A program made the translations under genes and the position numbers. The notes beneath the pieces are model-generated. The model did not search any database and had not been told where the DNA came from. It was given only the letters and a program-made list of their open reading frames with translations. A stretch of 64,000 nt of DNA from Kitasatospora setae KM-6054 (GTDB taxonomy: Bacteria > Actinomycetota > Actinomycetes > Streptomycetales > Streptomycetaceae). The DNA lies in NCBI RefSeq assembly GCF_000269985.1, contig NC_016109.1, positions 186,001 through 250,000 on the forward strand. The letters run 5' to 3'. Of this stretch, positions 16,261-26,800 are shown piece by piece; the first letter of the stretch is position 1, and each line of letters starts with the position of its first letter.

Positions 16261-19200
16261 TCAGGTGGCCGCGAGGGCCGCGACCTGGGCGGGTGTCAGC
16301 GCGTAGGGGTAGGTGCGGACGTCGCTGACGGCTCCGTCCAGCTTGTTGATGACGTCCTTGTTGTTGTTCATGTAGCAGGAGCCGACGGTCAGGGCGCGGG
16401 CCGCGCTGGCCGCGTTCCCGGAGCCCCAGGGCGTCTCCTGGGTGGTGGATCCGCTGTGGACGCCGTTGACGTAGAGCGAGACCGCGTGGGTGGCGGTGTC
16501 GTACGTGACGGCGAGGTGGGTCCACTGTCCGTAGGCCGCGCTGTTGTCGGCGGACTTGGCGACCGGCCAGCCGGCGTTCCAGTCGTCCTGGGTGGGGGTG
16601 TAGGCGCCCCATGCCTTGGAGCCGTTGATGTACTGGAGGTTGACCGGCGGCAGGGTGTCGCCGTTCTGGCAGACGAAGCTCTGGTCGCCGCCGGTGTCGC
16701 GGTCGACCTTGACCCAGGCGCTGAGCGTGTAGCTCTTGCCGGTGTCGACGCCGGTGCCGTTGGCAGCGACGGCGATCGCCGTGTTGTAGGTGCCGTCGAA
16801 GGTGTTGCTCGCCCAGACGGCCTGGTTGCCGGAGGTGTAGACGACCAGGTTGTGGTCGCTCTGGAGCCTCAGGTAGCTGCCGTTGCGGCCGTTGGTGCCG
16901 GTGGCCCAGAGCGCCGCGCCGCTGGTGTCGTAGACGACGAAGTTGCCGTCGGCCTGCATGACCGCCTTCGCCCCGGGGTGCCCGCCGGTGCGGGACTCCC
17001 ACAGCACGGTGGGCGCGTTGAGCGGGGACAGCACGAGGTTGCCGTCGTTCTGCATGGTCAGCTTGGTGTTGACCGCGGTGAGCCTCTGGCCCGGGAGCAG
17101 CGAGTTGACGGCGGTGAGGTCGGCCGTGCCCCAGATCCCGTTGGTCTTGGTGGCGTAGGTGGCGCCGTTGCCGGTGAAGGCGGCGGCGTTGTTCGCGGTG
17201 CCCTTGTGGTCGGCGGTCCAGGTGGCGCCGGCGGGCGCGGTCAGCGGATTGCCGCCAAGGGTGTCGACGGCGTTGCCGTTGTTGGTGCTGGAGCTGCCCA
17301 GCTGCCACTGGTCGGGGCCGGTGCCGGTGCTGCCGACGGTGTCCGGTCCGTTGGTGAAGGTGTACGCGGGGGCGGTCTGGGTGCCGGTGCTGCGACCGGT
17401 CCAGATCTGGATCGTCCCGGCGGTGTCGACGCCCCACAGGGCGGCCTGGCCGCTGCCGGTGAGGTCGCCGTCGGAACCGATCAGCGGCCAGCCCTTGGGG
17501 TCGACGCCGCTGAGGTGGGTGTCGGTGGCGACCGAGGTGAGGACGGGGTACTCGATCGGGTCGAAGTCACCGTCGATGGTGGCCTTGTCGACCTTGAAGG
17601 TGTAACCGCGCAGTTCGCCGGTGGTCTTGTGGCGGGTCCAGACACCGGGGTGACCCTGGCCGGCCCAGTCGCCGGCGGGGAGCAGTTGGAGGTCCTTCCA
17701 GCCGGTGGCGGCGAGCCGGATCGGCGCGCCGAGCTGGCTGGAGTTGACTCCGGGGTAGAACCAGAGCGAGTCGCGGCCGTCGGTTCCGGTCTCGACGGTG
17801 AGCAGGCCGGACTTGTTCAGGAACTGCTTGGCGGTGTCGAGGCCGGTGGTGGAGGGGTCGCCGACCGCGGCGATCGACAGCGTGCCGTTCCAGGTGCCGT
17901 TGTAGCCGGCGCAGTCGGTGCCGCTCTGGCACTCGGGCTTGACGAGCGGGGTCTTGGTGTCGAAGCGGCCCGCCATCGCGGTGTTGCCGGGGTTGTTGTA
18001 GAGGTACAGGTCGGGGGAGCCGGGCTTGTGGACGAGCAGGTCGTCGACGTTGCCGCCCCCGGCGAAGGTGCCGCGGTGGGTGAGGTCGTAGCCGGCCCAG
18101 CCGTCCTTGCCCGGGGACTGGTTGGCGGGCGAGGCGAGGTAGACGGCGGCCTTGGTGGCCTGGTCGTTGCCGGGCACGCTGTGCGCGCGCAGGTTGCCCG
18201 CGCTGTCGGGGGCCAGGATGTCGGGGGTGCCGTCACCGGTGACGTCGCCGAAGACCGGGGCGGGCCCCTTGGCGCTCCAGGGCACGTAGAAGGTGTAGGC
18301 GCCGGAGACGGAGACGTTGCCGGCGTTGTCCTGGGCCTGGACGTACAGGATGTTGGTGCCCCAGTGGCCGGGGGTGACCTGGATCGAGCCGGTGGGCATG
18401 GCGGAGCCGCACTGCCAGGCGGCGCCGTTCAGCTGCGGGTCCCAGCTCCAGCGCAGGCAGGCCAGGCCGGAGGTCTGCAGGCCGGACGGGTTGGGGTCGG
18501 TCGCGGTGAACGGCACCGAGCCGGTCTGGCCGGCGTACAGGCCGGTGGTCTGGCCGTTGCCCGACGGGGGGAACTGGGTGGTCGGGTCGGCGACCTTGTC
18601 GGGGAAGGAGACGGTGGGCGCGGTGCGGTCGACCCGGAAGTGGCAGTCGGGGCTGAACTGGGTCCAGCCGACGCCGGGCAGGGTGTCGGTGGCGAAGCCG
18701 CCCCAGCCGTAGTGGTGACCGTCCTGGAGCAGGCCGGCGGGCAGTTGCAGGGTGGCCCGGCCGCCGCTGTTGACCATGCCGGTGGTGCCCTCGGCGACCT
18801 GGGGGGCGCCGGACTGGGCGTAGTCCCAGATGTGGAACCAGGCGGCGAGCTGGCTCTGCGAGGGGCTGGAGACGACGGCGCTCAGCGTCGCGGTGTCGCC
18901 GTTGACCCAGCCCCAGTCGCCGATGCCGTTGTTGTTGCAGGTCTCGGTGGTGGTCGCCGGGCTGACGGTGCGCGGCTCGGCGGGACCGACCTTGGGGTCG
19001 GTCGGGGCGTTCGGGGCCCGGTCGTACTCGATGGAGAGCGAGGCGTTGTAGTCGAACCGCTTGAAGCCGTTGCGGTTGGCCTCGTCGCCCTGGAGGGTGA
19101 AGGCGGCGACGTCCCAGCCGGAGCCGGTGCCGTTCCTGATCACGGCGGTGGCGTCGTACTGGACCGGGACGTTGCCGTTGCACCCGTTCTGCCGGGCGCC

Positions 19201-20583
19201 GCCGACCTGGGCGGTACCGAGGCTGTCGTAGCGGGCCGGGGCGTTGTTCCAGGTGGTGCCGGAGTTGAACTGGGCCGACAGGTAGGCGGAGACGCCGTAG
19301 GTGTTGCTACAGGAGAAGTCGGAGGAGTAGTACTCCTCGACGTTCAGGGTGGCCCGGTTGACCACCACGCCCTTGTAACCGGACACGTTGAACTGGTAGT
19401 AGGCGCGCTGGATGCCCGTCGGCGCACTGAAGCCCTGGTAGCCGACGCCGGGGTGGTCGGCGACGTCGGAGCTGGACTTGTTGTAGTTGCTGGTGTTCGG
19501 GAAGCCCTGCTGGGTCCAGGTCCAGGAGGGCTGGCCGATCGTGACGGGCACCCACGCCGGATCGATGTAGACCGGGTAGACGGTGGCCGCGTCGGTGAGC
19601 AGGGACCGGTCGGCGCCGAGGCTGACCTGCCCGGGGGTGGCGGCGACGGAGAGCGCGGCGACCTTGGCTCCGTCGGCGGGGCCGGTCGGTGCGGCGCTGT
19701 CCGCAGCGGCTCCCTGGGCGGCGGGCGCCTGGCGCGGGGTGCGGGCGGCGGGGGCGGCGGTCGTCGCGGCCGAGTCCCACATCAGCGGGGTGGGGGCGCG
19801 GAAGACGGGCTTGCCCGCATCGTCGGCGGCGGTGAGGTTGCCGCCCTTGTCCGCGCTGACGGTCACTCCGTCCGCCTTGGTGGTGAACTTCAGGTCGTTC
19901 ACCAGCGGGTTGGCGGCGGCCTGCGGGGTCTTGACGACCAGCACGGTCGAGAAGCCGCCGAGGTCGGTGACCGAGACCCGCAGGTCGACGTCGGGGGCGA
20001 CGTTCCGGTAGAGCGCGGTGGAGCCGGACAGTTCCGGCACGGGCAGCGCGAACGGGGCGCCGACAGCCAGCTTCCGGCCGCCCGCGGCGGTCATGGTGGC
20101 GAGGTCCCCGGCGCCGCCGCCGGAGAGCACGACGTCCGACGCGGCGGTCTTCGGGTGGATGGAGCCGTCGGCGGCCGCGACAAGGGTGGCGTCCAGCGGG
20201 GTCCAGGTTCCGGCCTTCTTCACCCGCTGCTGCTTGGGGTGCTGGGTCTCCCGGAGGTGTCCGGCCGGCGTCGCCACCGACTCGCTGAACTCGGTGGTCA
20301 GCCCGGGCACCGGGACGTCGGCCCCGGTCCGGGCGGCCTCGGCGAGCGCCCGGCCGACCTCGGTGTCCTGCTTGAGGCCGGCGGTGGACGGCGGCGCGTC
20401 CTGGTCGCGCTGGGCGTCGGCGGCGCGGACGGCCGCGTTCGGGTCGACGGTCGTCGCCCCGGCGGTGAAGGGTGCGGCAGCCACCAGGCCCGAGGTCACC
20501 GCGAGGGCCGCGGCCAACGCCCCGGCGCGCAGCCGGGTCCGTGGTGGCCGGGGCGCGGGCTGGGCCGGAATCAGATATTTCAT
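16261..20583 (-). CDS. Giant secreted DNRLRE/FG-GAP/LamG protein with embedded bulb-type lectin domain
   Basis: This 1440-residue exported protein starts at the ATG at 20583 (AGGAAC upstream) with a Sec signal ending near FTAGATTVD. Domains in order: an N-terminal region shared with Streptomyces RHS-associated proteins; a DNRLRE-type beta domain (about 375-520: RAYYQFNVSGYKG, TTWNNAPA); an Ig-like part (VDRTAPTVSF); an FG-GAP-like region from about 770 (VFGDVTGDGTPDILAPD); and a C-terminal LamG/concanavalin domain (about 1088-1440). The LamG domain is interrupted at about 1163-1261 by a bulb-type mannose-lectin unit with three repeats (MQNDGNLVL, MQADGNFVVY, LQSDHNLVVY). It is probably a cell-surface or matrix carbohydrate-binding protein. 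The divergent RHS gene shares its promoter region. Confidence 0.9.
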   Translation of the reverse strand: MKYLIPAQPAPRPPRTRLRAGALAAALAVTSGLVAAAPFTAGATTVDPNAAVRAADAQRDQDAPPSTAGLKQDTEVGRALAEAARTGADVPVPGLTTEFSESVATPAGHLRETQHPKQQRVKKAGTWTPLDATLVAAADGSIHPKTAASDVVLSGGGAGDLATMTAAGGRKLAVGAPFALPVPELSGSTALYRNVAPDVDLRVSVTDLGGFSTVLVVKTPQAAANPLVNDLKFTTKADGVTVSADKGGNLTAADDAGKPVFRAPTPLMWDSAATTAAPAARTPRQAPAAQGAAADSAAPTGPADGAKVAALSVAATPGQVSLGADRSLLTDAATVYPVYIDPAWVPVTIGQPSWTWTQQGFPNTSNYNKSSSDVADHPGVGYQGFSAPTGIQRAYYQFNVSGYKGVVVNRATLNVEEYYSSDFSCSNTYGVSAYLSAQFNSGTTWNNAPARYDSLGTAQVGGARQNGCNGNVPVQYDATAVIRNGTGSGWDVAAFTLQGDEANRNGFKRFDYNASLSIEYDRAPNAPTDPKVGPAEPRTVSPATTTETCNNNGIGDWGWVNGDTATLSAVVSSPSQSQLAAWFHIWDYAQSGAPQVAEGTTGMVNSGGRATLQLPAGLLQDGHHYGWGGFATDTLPGVGWTQFSPDCHFRVDRTAPTVSFPDKVADPTTQFPPSGNGQTTGLYAGQTGSVPFTATDPNPSGLQTSGLACLRWSWDPQLNGAAWQCGSAMPTGSIQVTPGHWGTNILYVQAQDNAGNVSVSGAYTFYVPWSAKGPAPVFGDVTGDGTPDILAPDSAGNLRAHSVPGNDQATKAAVYLASPANQSPGKDGWAGYDLTHRGTFAGGGNVDDLLVHKPGSPDLYLYNNPGNTAMAGRFDTKTPLVKPECQSGTDCAGYNGTWNGTLSIAAVGDPSTTGLDTAKQFLNKSGLLTVETGTDGRDSLWFYPGVNSSQLGAPIRLAATGWKDLQLLPAGDWAGQGHPGVWTRHKTTGELRGYTFKVDKATIDGDFDPIEYPVLTSVATDTHLSGVDPKGWPLIGSDGDLTGSGQAALWGVDTAGTIQIWTGRSTGTQTAPAYTFTNGPDTVGSTGTGPDQWQLGSSSTNNGNAVDTLGGNPLTAPAGATWTADHKGTANNAAAFTGNGATYATKTNGIWGTADLTAVNSLLPGQRLTAVNTKLTMQNDGNLVLSPLNAPTVLWESRTGGHPGAKAVMQADGNFVVYDTSGAALWATGTNGRNGSYLRLQSDHNLVVYTSGNQAVWASNTFDGTYNTAIAVAANGTGVDTGKSYTLSAWVKVDRDTGGDQSFVCQNGDTLPPVNLQYINGSKAWGAYTPTQDDWNAGWPVAKSADNSAAYGQWTHLAVTYDTATHAVSLYVNGVHSGSTTQETPWGSGNAASAARALTVGSCYMNNNKDVINKLDGAVSDVRTYPYALTPAQVAALAAT

Positions 20584-20845
20584 CGCGGTTCCTGAGGAAG
20601 GCGAACGGCAAGTAGTTCGCACGGAAATCAAAGGTGAGGATGAAGATTTCGTGAATGGATGTCAAGGTGATCGACCGTCAGAATGTCCGATTTGATGGCA
20701 ATGGGCCCCCTATTGTGCGACGGTGACATACGTCACTCGTGAAGAAATCATGATCACATTGACTGCTCGCGTGGGTCACGCATAGACATCGCCTGATTCG
20801 ACTGCGAATCAATTTATTGACGATGAGCATTCATGGGAGTTCGCT
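20584..20845. promoter_or_regulatory. AT-richer divergent promoter region of the two giant genes
   Basis: This 262-bp gap is clearly lower in GC than its surroundings. It holds an inverted repeat GTGAC-N4-GTCAC (20723-20736). A possible housekeeping promoter for the RHS gene is TTGACT (20759-20764) with TAGACA about 18 bp further on. No ORF of interest is seen. Confidence 0.4.
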
Positions 20846-23800
20846 GTGGCGTTGTCACCAGGGGGGGCCGGGCGCGCACGCCCGTGGTCCCCGTTCAGAA
20901 CGAGAATCGCGGTCCTGAGCGCGCTCGCGATCGCGGCGTCGGTCCTGGCGCCGACGGCCGCTACCGCGGCGGGGAGCAGCGACCGGATCTGGTCGCCGCC
21001 CGGCACCGCGCTGCCCAAGACCAAGGCGGTCGGGGGCAAGGCCGCGGGCAAGCCGACCCAGGTCACCCCCAAGTACCAGGTCCCGTCGGACTGGGCTCCG
21101 GCGGACGGCACCCCGGCGGACTCCGGCGCCTCGGCGAGCCCGTCGGCCGCGGCCCGCGGCCTCGCGGCCCCCATGGCCCAGCCGGCGGCCGCCCCGGCGG
21201 GCAGCCCGGGCGGTGACGGCACGTACACCGCCACCAGCCTCGCCCCCAGCTCGGCCTGGGCGGCGGGCAACGCCAGCGGCTCCTTCACCTACAACTACCC
21301 GGTGGAGGTCCCGGCTCCCCTCGCGGGCGCCGCTCCGCAGGTCGTCCTCGGCTACGACTCCGCCTCCGTCGACGGCCGGACCTCGTCGACCAACGCCCAG
21401 GCGTCCTGGATCGGCGACGGCTGGGACTACAGCCCCGGCTTCATCGAGCGCTCCTACCAGGTCTGCGACAAGCACGGCATCGACAACTCCTTCGACCGCT
21501 GCTGGGCCGGCGACAACGCCACCCTGCAACTCGGCGGACACTCCGGCGAGTTGGTCCGGGACGACGCCAACGGCAGCTGGCACCTGAAGGACGACGACGG
21601 CACCCGGGTCGAGTTCCTCACCGGCGCCGCCAACGGCGACGACAACGGCGAGTACGTCAAGGTCACCGACAACGACGGCACCGCCTACTACTTCGGCCTC
21701 AACCACCTGCCCGGCGGCGACCGGACCGACCCGGCCACCAACTCGGCCTGGACCGTCCCGGTCTACGCCCCCGCCGCCGGGAACCCCTGCTACGACTCCG
21801 CCAAGGGCGCCGGTTCCTGGTGCAACCAGGCCTGGCGCTGGAACCTCGACTACACCGTCGACACCCACGGAAATCTGACGACGTACAACTACGCCGCCGA
21901 GACCAACTACTACAACCGCGGCGGCGCCCAGAACGGCGGCACCGGCACACTCACCGGGTACACCCGCGGCGGCACCCTGACCTCGATCGCCTACGGCCAG
22001 CGCCTGGCCGACCAGGTCGCCGCGAAGGGCACCGCCAAGGCCGCCGCCACCGTGCGGTTCGACACCGCCCCCGAGGGGCGCTGCTCCACCGCGGGCGGCT
22101 TCACCTGCTCCGGGGCCTCGATCTCCACCGCCGGTGCCGCGCACTGGCCGGACGTCCCGTACGACCAGAACTGCGCCGCCACCGGAACCTGCACCACCTA
22201 CAGCCCGACCTTCTGGAGCAACGCCCGGCTGGCGTCGATCACCACCCGGGTGCTGTCCGGCGGCTCCTACCGGAACGTCGACACCTACGCGCTGAGCCAC
22301 TCCTTCCCCGACCCGGGCGACGGCACCAAGCCGGCCATGTGGCTCTCCGGCATCCAGCGCACCGGCAAGGACGGCACCGCCATCACCCTGCCGGCCACCA
22401 CCTTCACTCCGGTGATGCTGCCCAACCGGGTCGACGGCACCAGCCTCGTCCCCGCGCCCGCGCCGTTCAACCGGCCGCGCGTCCAGATGGTCACCACCGA
22501 GACCGGCGGCCAGACCAACATCGACTACAACCTGCCGAGCTGCTCCCGCCTCCAGGGCGTGATGCCGTCCGCCGCCGACAACAACACCACCAGCTGCTAC
22601 AACGTCAAGTGGTACCCCCGCGGCTCGTCGGCCGACAGCCAGCCGGTGGACGACTGGTTCAACCGGTACACCGTCAGGTCGATCACCGAGAACGACCCCG
22701 TCACGGGCGCCCCGCAGAAGGTCGCCGCCTACGCCTACGGCCCCGCCGCCTGGCACCGCGACGACTCGGCGCTGACCGACTCCAAGACCCGTACCTGGGA
22801 CTCCTTCCGCGGCTTCGCCTCCGTCACCACCACCACCGGTGACGGCAACGACGGCCCGAAGACCCAGACCCGCACCACCTACCTCCAGGGCATGAACGGC
22901 GACCTGCGCGCCGACGGCAGCACCCGCGGCGTGACCGTCACCGACTCGCTCGGCGAGAGCGTCACCGACGACGACTGGCTGCAGGGCAGGGTCCTGGAGA
23001 GCGCCGTCCACACCCAGGCCGGCGGCAGCGTCACCGCCTACACCGTCACCCGGCTGACCGACCCGGTGATCACCGCGACCCGCGCCCGCGGCTCGGGCCT
23101 GCCCGCCCTGGTCGCCCGCTACGGCGCCACCAGGAGCGCCATCACCACCAAGTCCCTGAAGGCCGACGGCACCTGGCGGACCACCGCCGAGGTGGCGACG
23201 ACCGATCCGGCGAACGGCAACCGTCCGGTCCGGCAGGACAAGACCGCCGACGGACAGGCGGAACTGTGCGTCCGCACCAGTTACGCGACCGGCTCCGACC
23301 CGATGGTCCGCAACCTGGTCAGCGAGAAGCTGACCGTCAGGGGGGACTGCTCCACGGCCCCCTCCAGCGGCAACACGCTCGCCGGATCACGCACCCTCTA
23401 CGACGGCAAGCCGTACGGCCAGGCCGGCGGCGCCGGCGACGCCACCGGCGAGCAGGTCCTCGACCGCTTCGACGCCGCGGGCACCGCCCAGTACGTCACC
23501 ATGTCCGTGACCGGGTACGACGGCTACGGCCGGGTGACGTCCACCACCGACCCGAACTCCACCGACGCCCAGCACCCGGCCGGCGCGACGACCACCACCG
23601 CCTACAGCGCCGCCAACGCCGGCGAGCTGCCCGACTCCGTGGCGGTCACCTCGCCGGCTCCGGCCTCCGCCACCGGCTGGACCTCCACCACCACGCTCTC
23701 GCCCGCGCGCGGCCTGCCGCTCGCCACGACCGACCAGAACGGGAGGACCACCACCAGCGCCTACGACGCACTCGGCCGGATCACCGCCGTCTGGCTGCCC

Positions 23801-26800
23801 GGCCAGCCCACCACCTCCCCGGCGAACCAGACCTTCGCCTACGCGGTCAACGGCACCGGTGCCCCGAGCAGCGTCACCACCTCGACCCTCAACGACAACA
23901 GCCAGTACACCCGGGTCCAGGTCGAGATCTATGACGGCCTCGGCCGGGTCCGGCAGGTCCAGAGCACACCGACCGTCTCGGCCTACCAGGGACGGCTGAT
24001 CACCGACACCTACTTCGACTCTCACGGCTGGGCGGCGAAGACCAACGCCGCCTGGTACAACGACGCGGCCGCCCCCGGCACCGCGCTCTACACCGCCGCG
24101 GACGCGGTGATCCCCGCGCAGACCCGCACCGTCTTCGACGGCCAGGGCCGGCCCACCGCCTCGGCCTTCTACTCCCTGAACCAGGAGCAGTGGCGGACCA
24201 CCACCTCCTACCCCGGTGCCGACCGCACCGACGTCACCCCGCCCCAGGGCGGGACCCCGACCTCCACCGTCACCGACGCCAAGGGCCGGACCGTCCAGAC
24301 CTGGCAGTACCGCACGCCCACCGCCACCGGCAGGGAATCCGACGCCGACGTCACCACCGTCGGCTACGACGACGCCGGCAACACCGTCTCGCACACCGAC
24401 GCCGGCGGGAAGAACACCTGGTCCTACGGCTACGACCTGCGCGGCCGCCAGACCTCGGTGAACGACCCGGACGCCGGAAAGAGCACCTACACCTACACCG
24501 CCGGCAACCAGGTCAGAACCGTCACCGACGCCCGCGGCATCACGACGAGTCGCGACTACGACCTGATCGGCCGCCAGACCGGCCTGTACGAAGGCGCCGA
24601 CACCACCGATCCGTCGAAGCAGCTCGCCGCCTGGACCTTCGACACCGTCGCCGGCGGCAAGGGCAGGCCCTCCTCCGCCACCCGTTACGTGGGCGGGGCC
24701 GCGGGCGACGCCTACAGCACCCAGGTCTACGGCTACGACAACGCCTACCGGCCCACCGGCACGACGTGGTCGGTGCCGGGCAGGGAGGTCGGCCAGACCG
24801 CCCCGTTCACCTACACCAGCCGGTCCGCCTACAACACGGTCACGGGCTCCCTCAAGAGCACCCTGACCCCCGCGGTCGCCGACCGGGCCGCCGAGACCAT
24901 CAGCTACACGTACGACGTCAACGGCGCGATGCTGAAGTTCGGCACCTCGTCGACGGTCTACGACATGGGCACCAACTACGACGCCTACGGTCGGCCGGTC
25001 CGCACCACGGTGAACCCGTGGGGCACCCAGATCGTCTCCACCGTCAACTACGACGAGGCAACCGGGCGAGTCGTCTCCCACTTCGTCGACAAGCAGACCT
25101 CGGCCACCGGCGCCGTGCAGCAGAGCACGCTGACCTACGACGCCTCCGGGAAGGTCACGTCCGTCAAGGACGTCGCGGACAACGCTCCCGCGGGCACCGA
25201 CCTGCAGTGCTTCGGGTACGACTACCTGGGACGCCTGACCACCGCCTGGAGCGACACCGGCACCACCACCACCAAGCCGCAGCCCGCCGTCCCCGGCCAG
25301 GGCGCGTGCACGAACGCCTCGCCCACCTCGGGCGCGGTCGCCCCGGCCGGAACCACGGTCGGCGGCCCCGCCGCCTACTGGCAGAGTTACACCTACGACA
25401 CCACCGGCAACCGCACGGCACTGGTCAAGCACGACACCGGCGGCAACGGCGCGGCCGACGTCACCGTCACCCAGAGCTTCCCCGCCGCCGGCAGCACCAA
25501 CACCCCCACCGGCACCCCGGTGCCCGGCAGCGGCAGCGGAGGCCCGCACGCCCTGCTCGGAAGCACCGCGACCGGTGCCGGCAACCCGGGCCCGACCAGC
25601 TACCGCTACGACGCCGCCGGCAACACCACCTCGATCACCACCGCCGCCGGCACCAGCGATCTCGCGTGGAACGCCGAGGGCAAGCTGAGCACGCTCACCG
25701 GCGCGGCCGGCAGCACCGGCTACGTCTACGACGCCAACGGCAACCTGCTGGTCCGGCACAGCCCCGGGAGGACCACCCTCTTCCTGGGCAGTGACGAACT
25801 CGGCTACGACACGGCGGGCAAGACGCTCTCCGACGTCCGCAGCTACCCGCTGCCCAACGGGCTGACCGCCGTGCGCTCCGGCACCGCCATGGTCTTCCAG
25901 GTCGCCGACCGGCACGGCACCAACGGGCTGGCCATCGACGCCACCACCCTCGCCGAGACCCGCCGGGCCACCGACCCGTTCGGCAACCCGCGCGGGACCC
26001 AGCCCACCGGCTGGACCGGCACCCGGGGCTTCGTCGGCGGCACCGCCGACGCGGCCACCGGCCTCACCACGCTCGGCGCCCGCGAGTACCAACCGGCCAC
26101 CGGACGCTTCGTCAGCACCGACCCGGTCCTGGACCCGGACGACCCCCAGCAGTGGAACGGCTACGCGTACGGCGACAACAACCCCGTCAACCTCAGTGAC
26201 CCCACCGGTCTGCGGCCCGACGGCCAATACGGCGGTTTCAGCAGCCTCATGCCCGACGGCCTCACCGAGACCTGGGCGCCCGACAACAACGGCGGCTGGA
26301 ACTGGAGCCGCAAGTACGCTCTCGGTGCCCCCGGCAAGGGCGTGACGCAGTGGGTCACCCAGACCGTCAACTTCAACAACAAGAAGCCCTCCGCGGACCG
26401 CACGACCTTCGTGAACCAGAAGTTCCGGCCCAACGCCACGTGGTCGAGCGTCCTGCACGTCGGGGCGGAGCTCAGTGGCGTGAACGACCTGCGCGACTGC
26501 TCCAAGGGAAGCGTCAGCAGTTGCGGCTGGGCCGCCATGTCCATCGTCCCGTTCGGCAAGGTCGGCAAGGCGGTCAAGATCGCGGAGGAGGGCGCGGAAG
26601 CCGCCCGTGCCGCCCACGCGGCGGAGGACGCCAACCACGTCGTCCCGAAGAAGGGCAAGGAGGTCGTCAAGGGTGCGGAGAACGTCGCCCGCGACATGCT
26701 GGATCCCGAATCGATGCGCGGCGCGACCTGGGACGAGGCGCTGGAACTCGCCAAGGGCGACGGCTGGATCCTGGAGGACGCCCCGCGGGCGACCGGAGGC

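Noticed and set aside
16456..20595. 1379-codon plus-strand frame opposite the LamG giant
   Set aside because: Gly/Val/Ala-only composition, no start signal and no motif; the minus-strand protein has clear domains.
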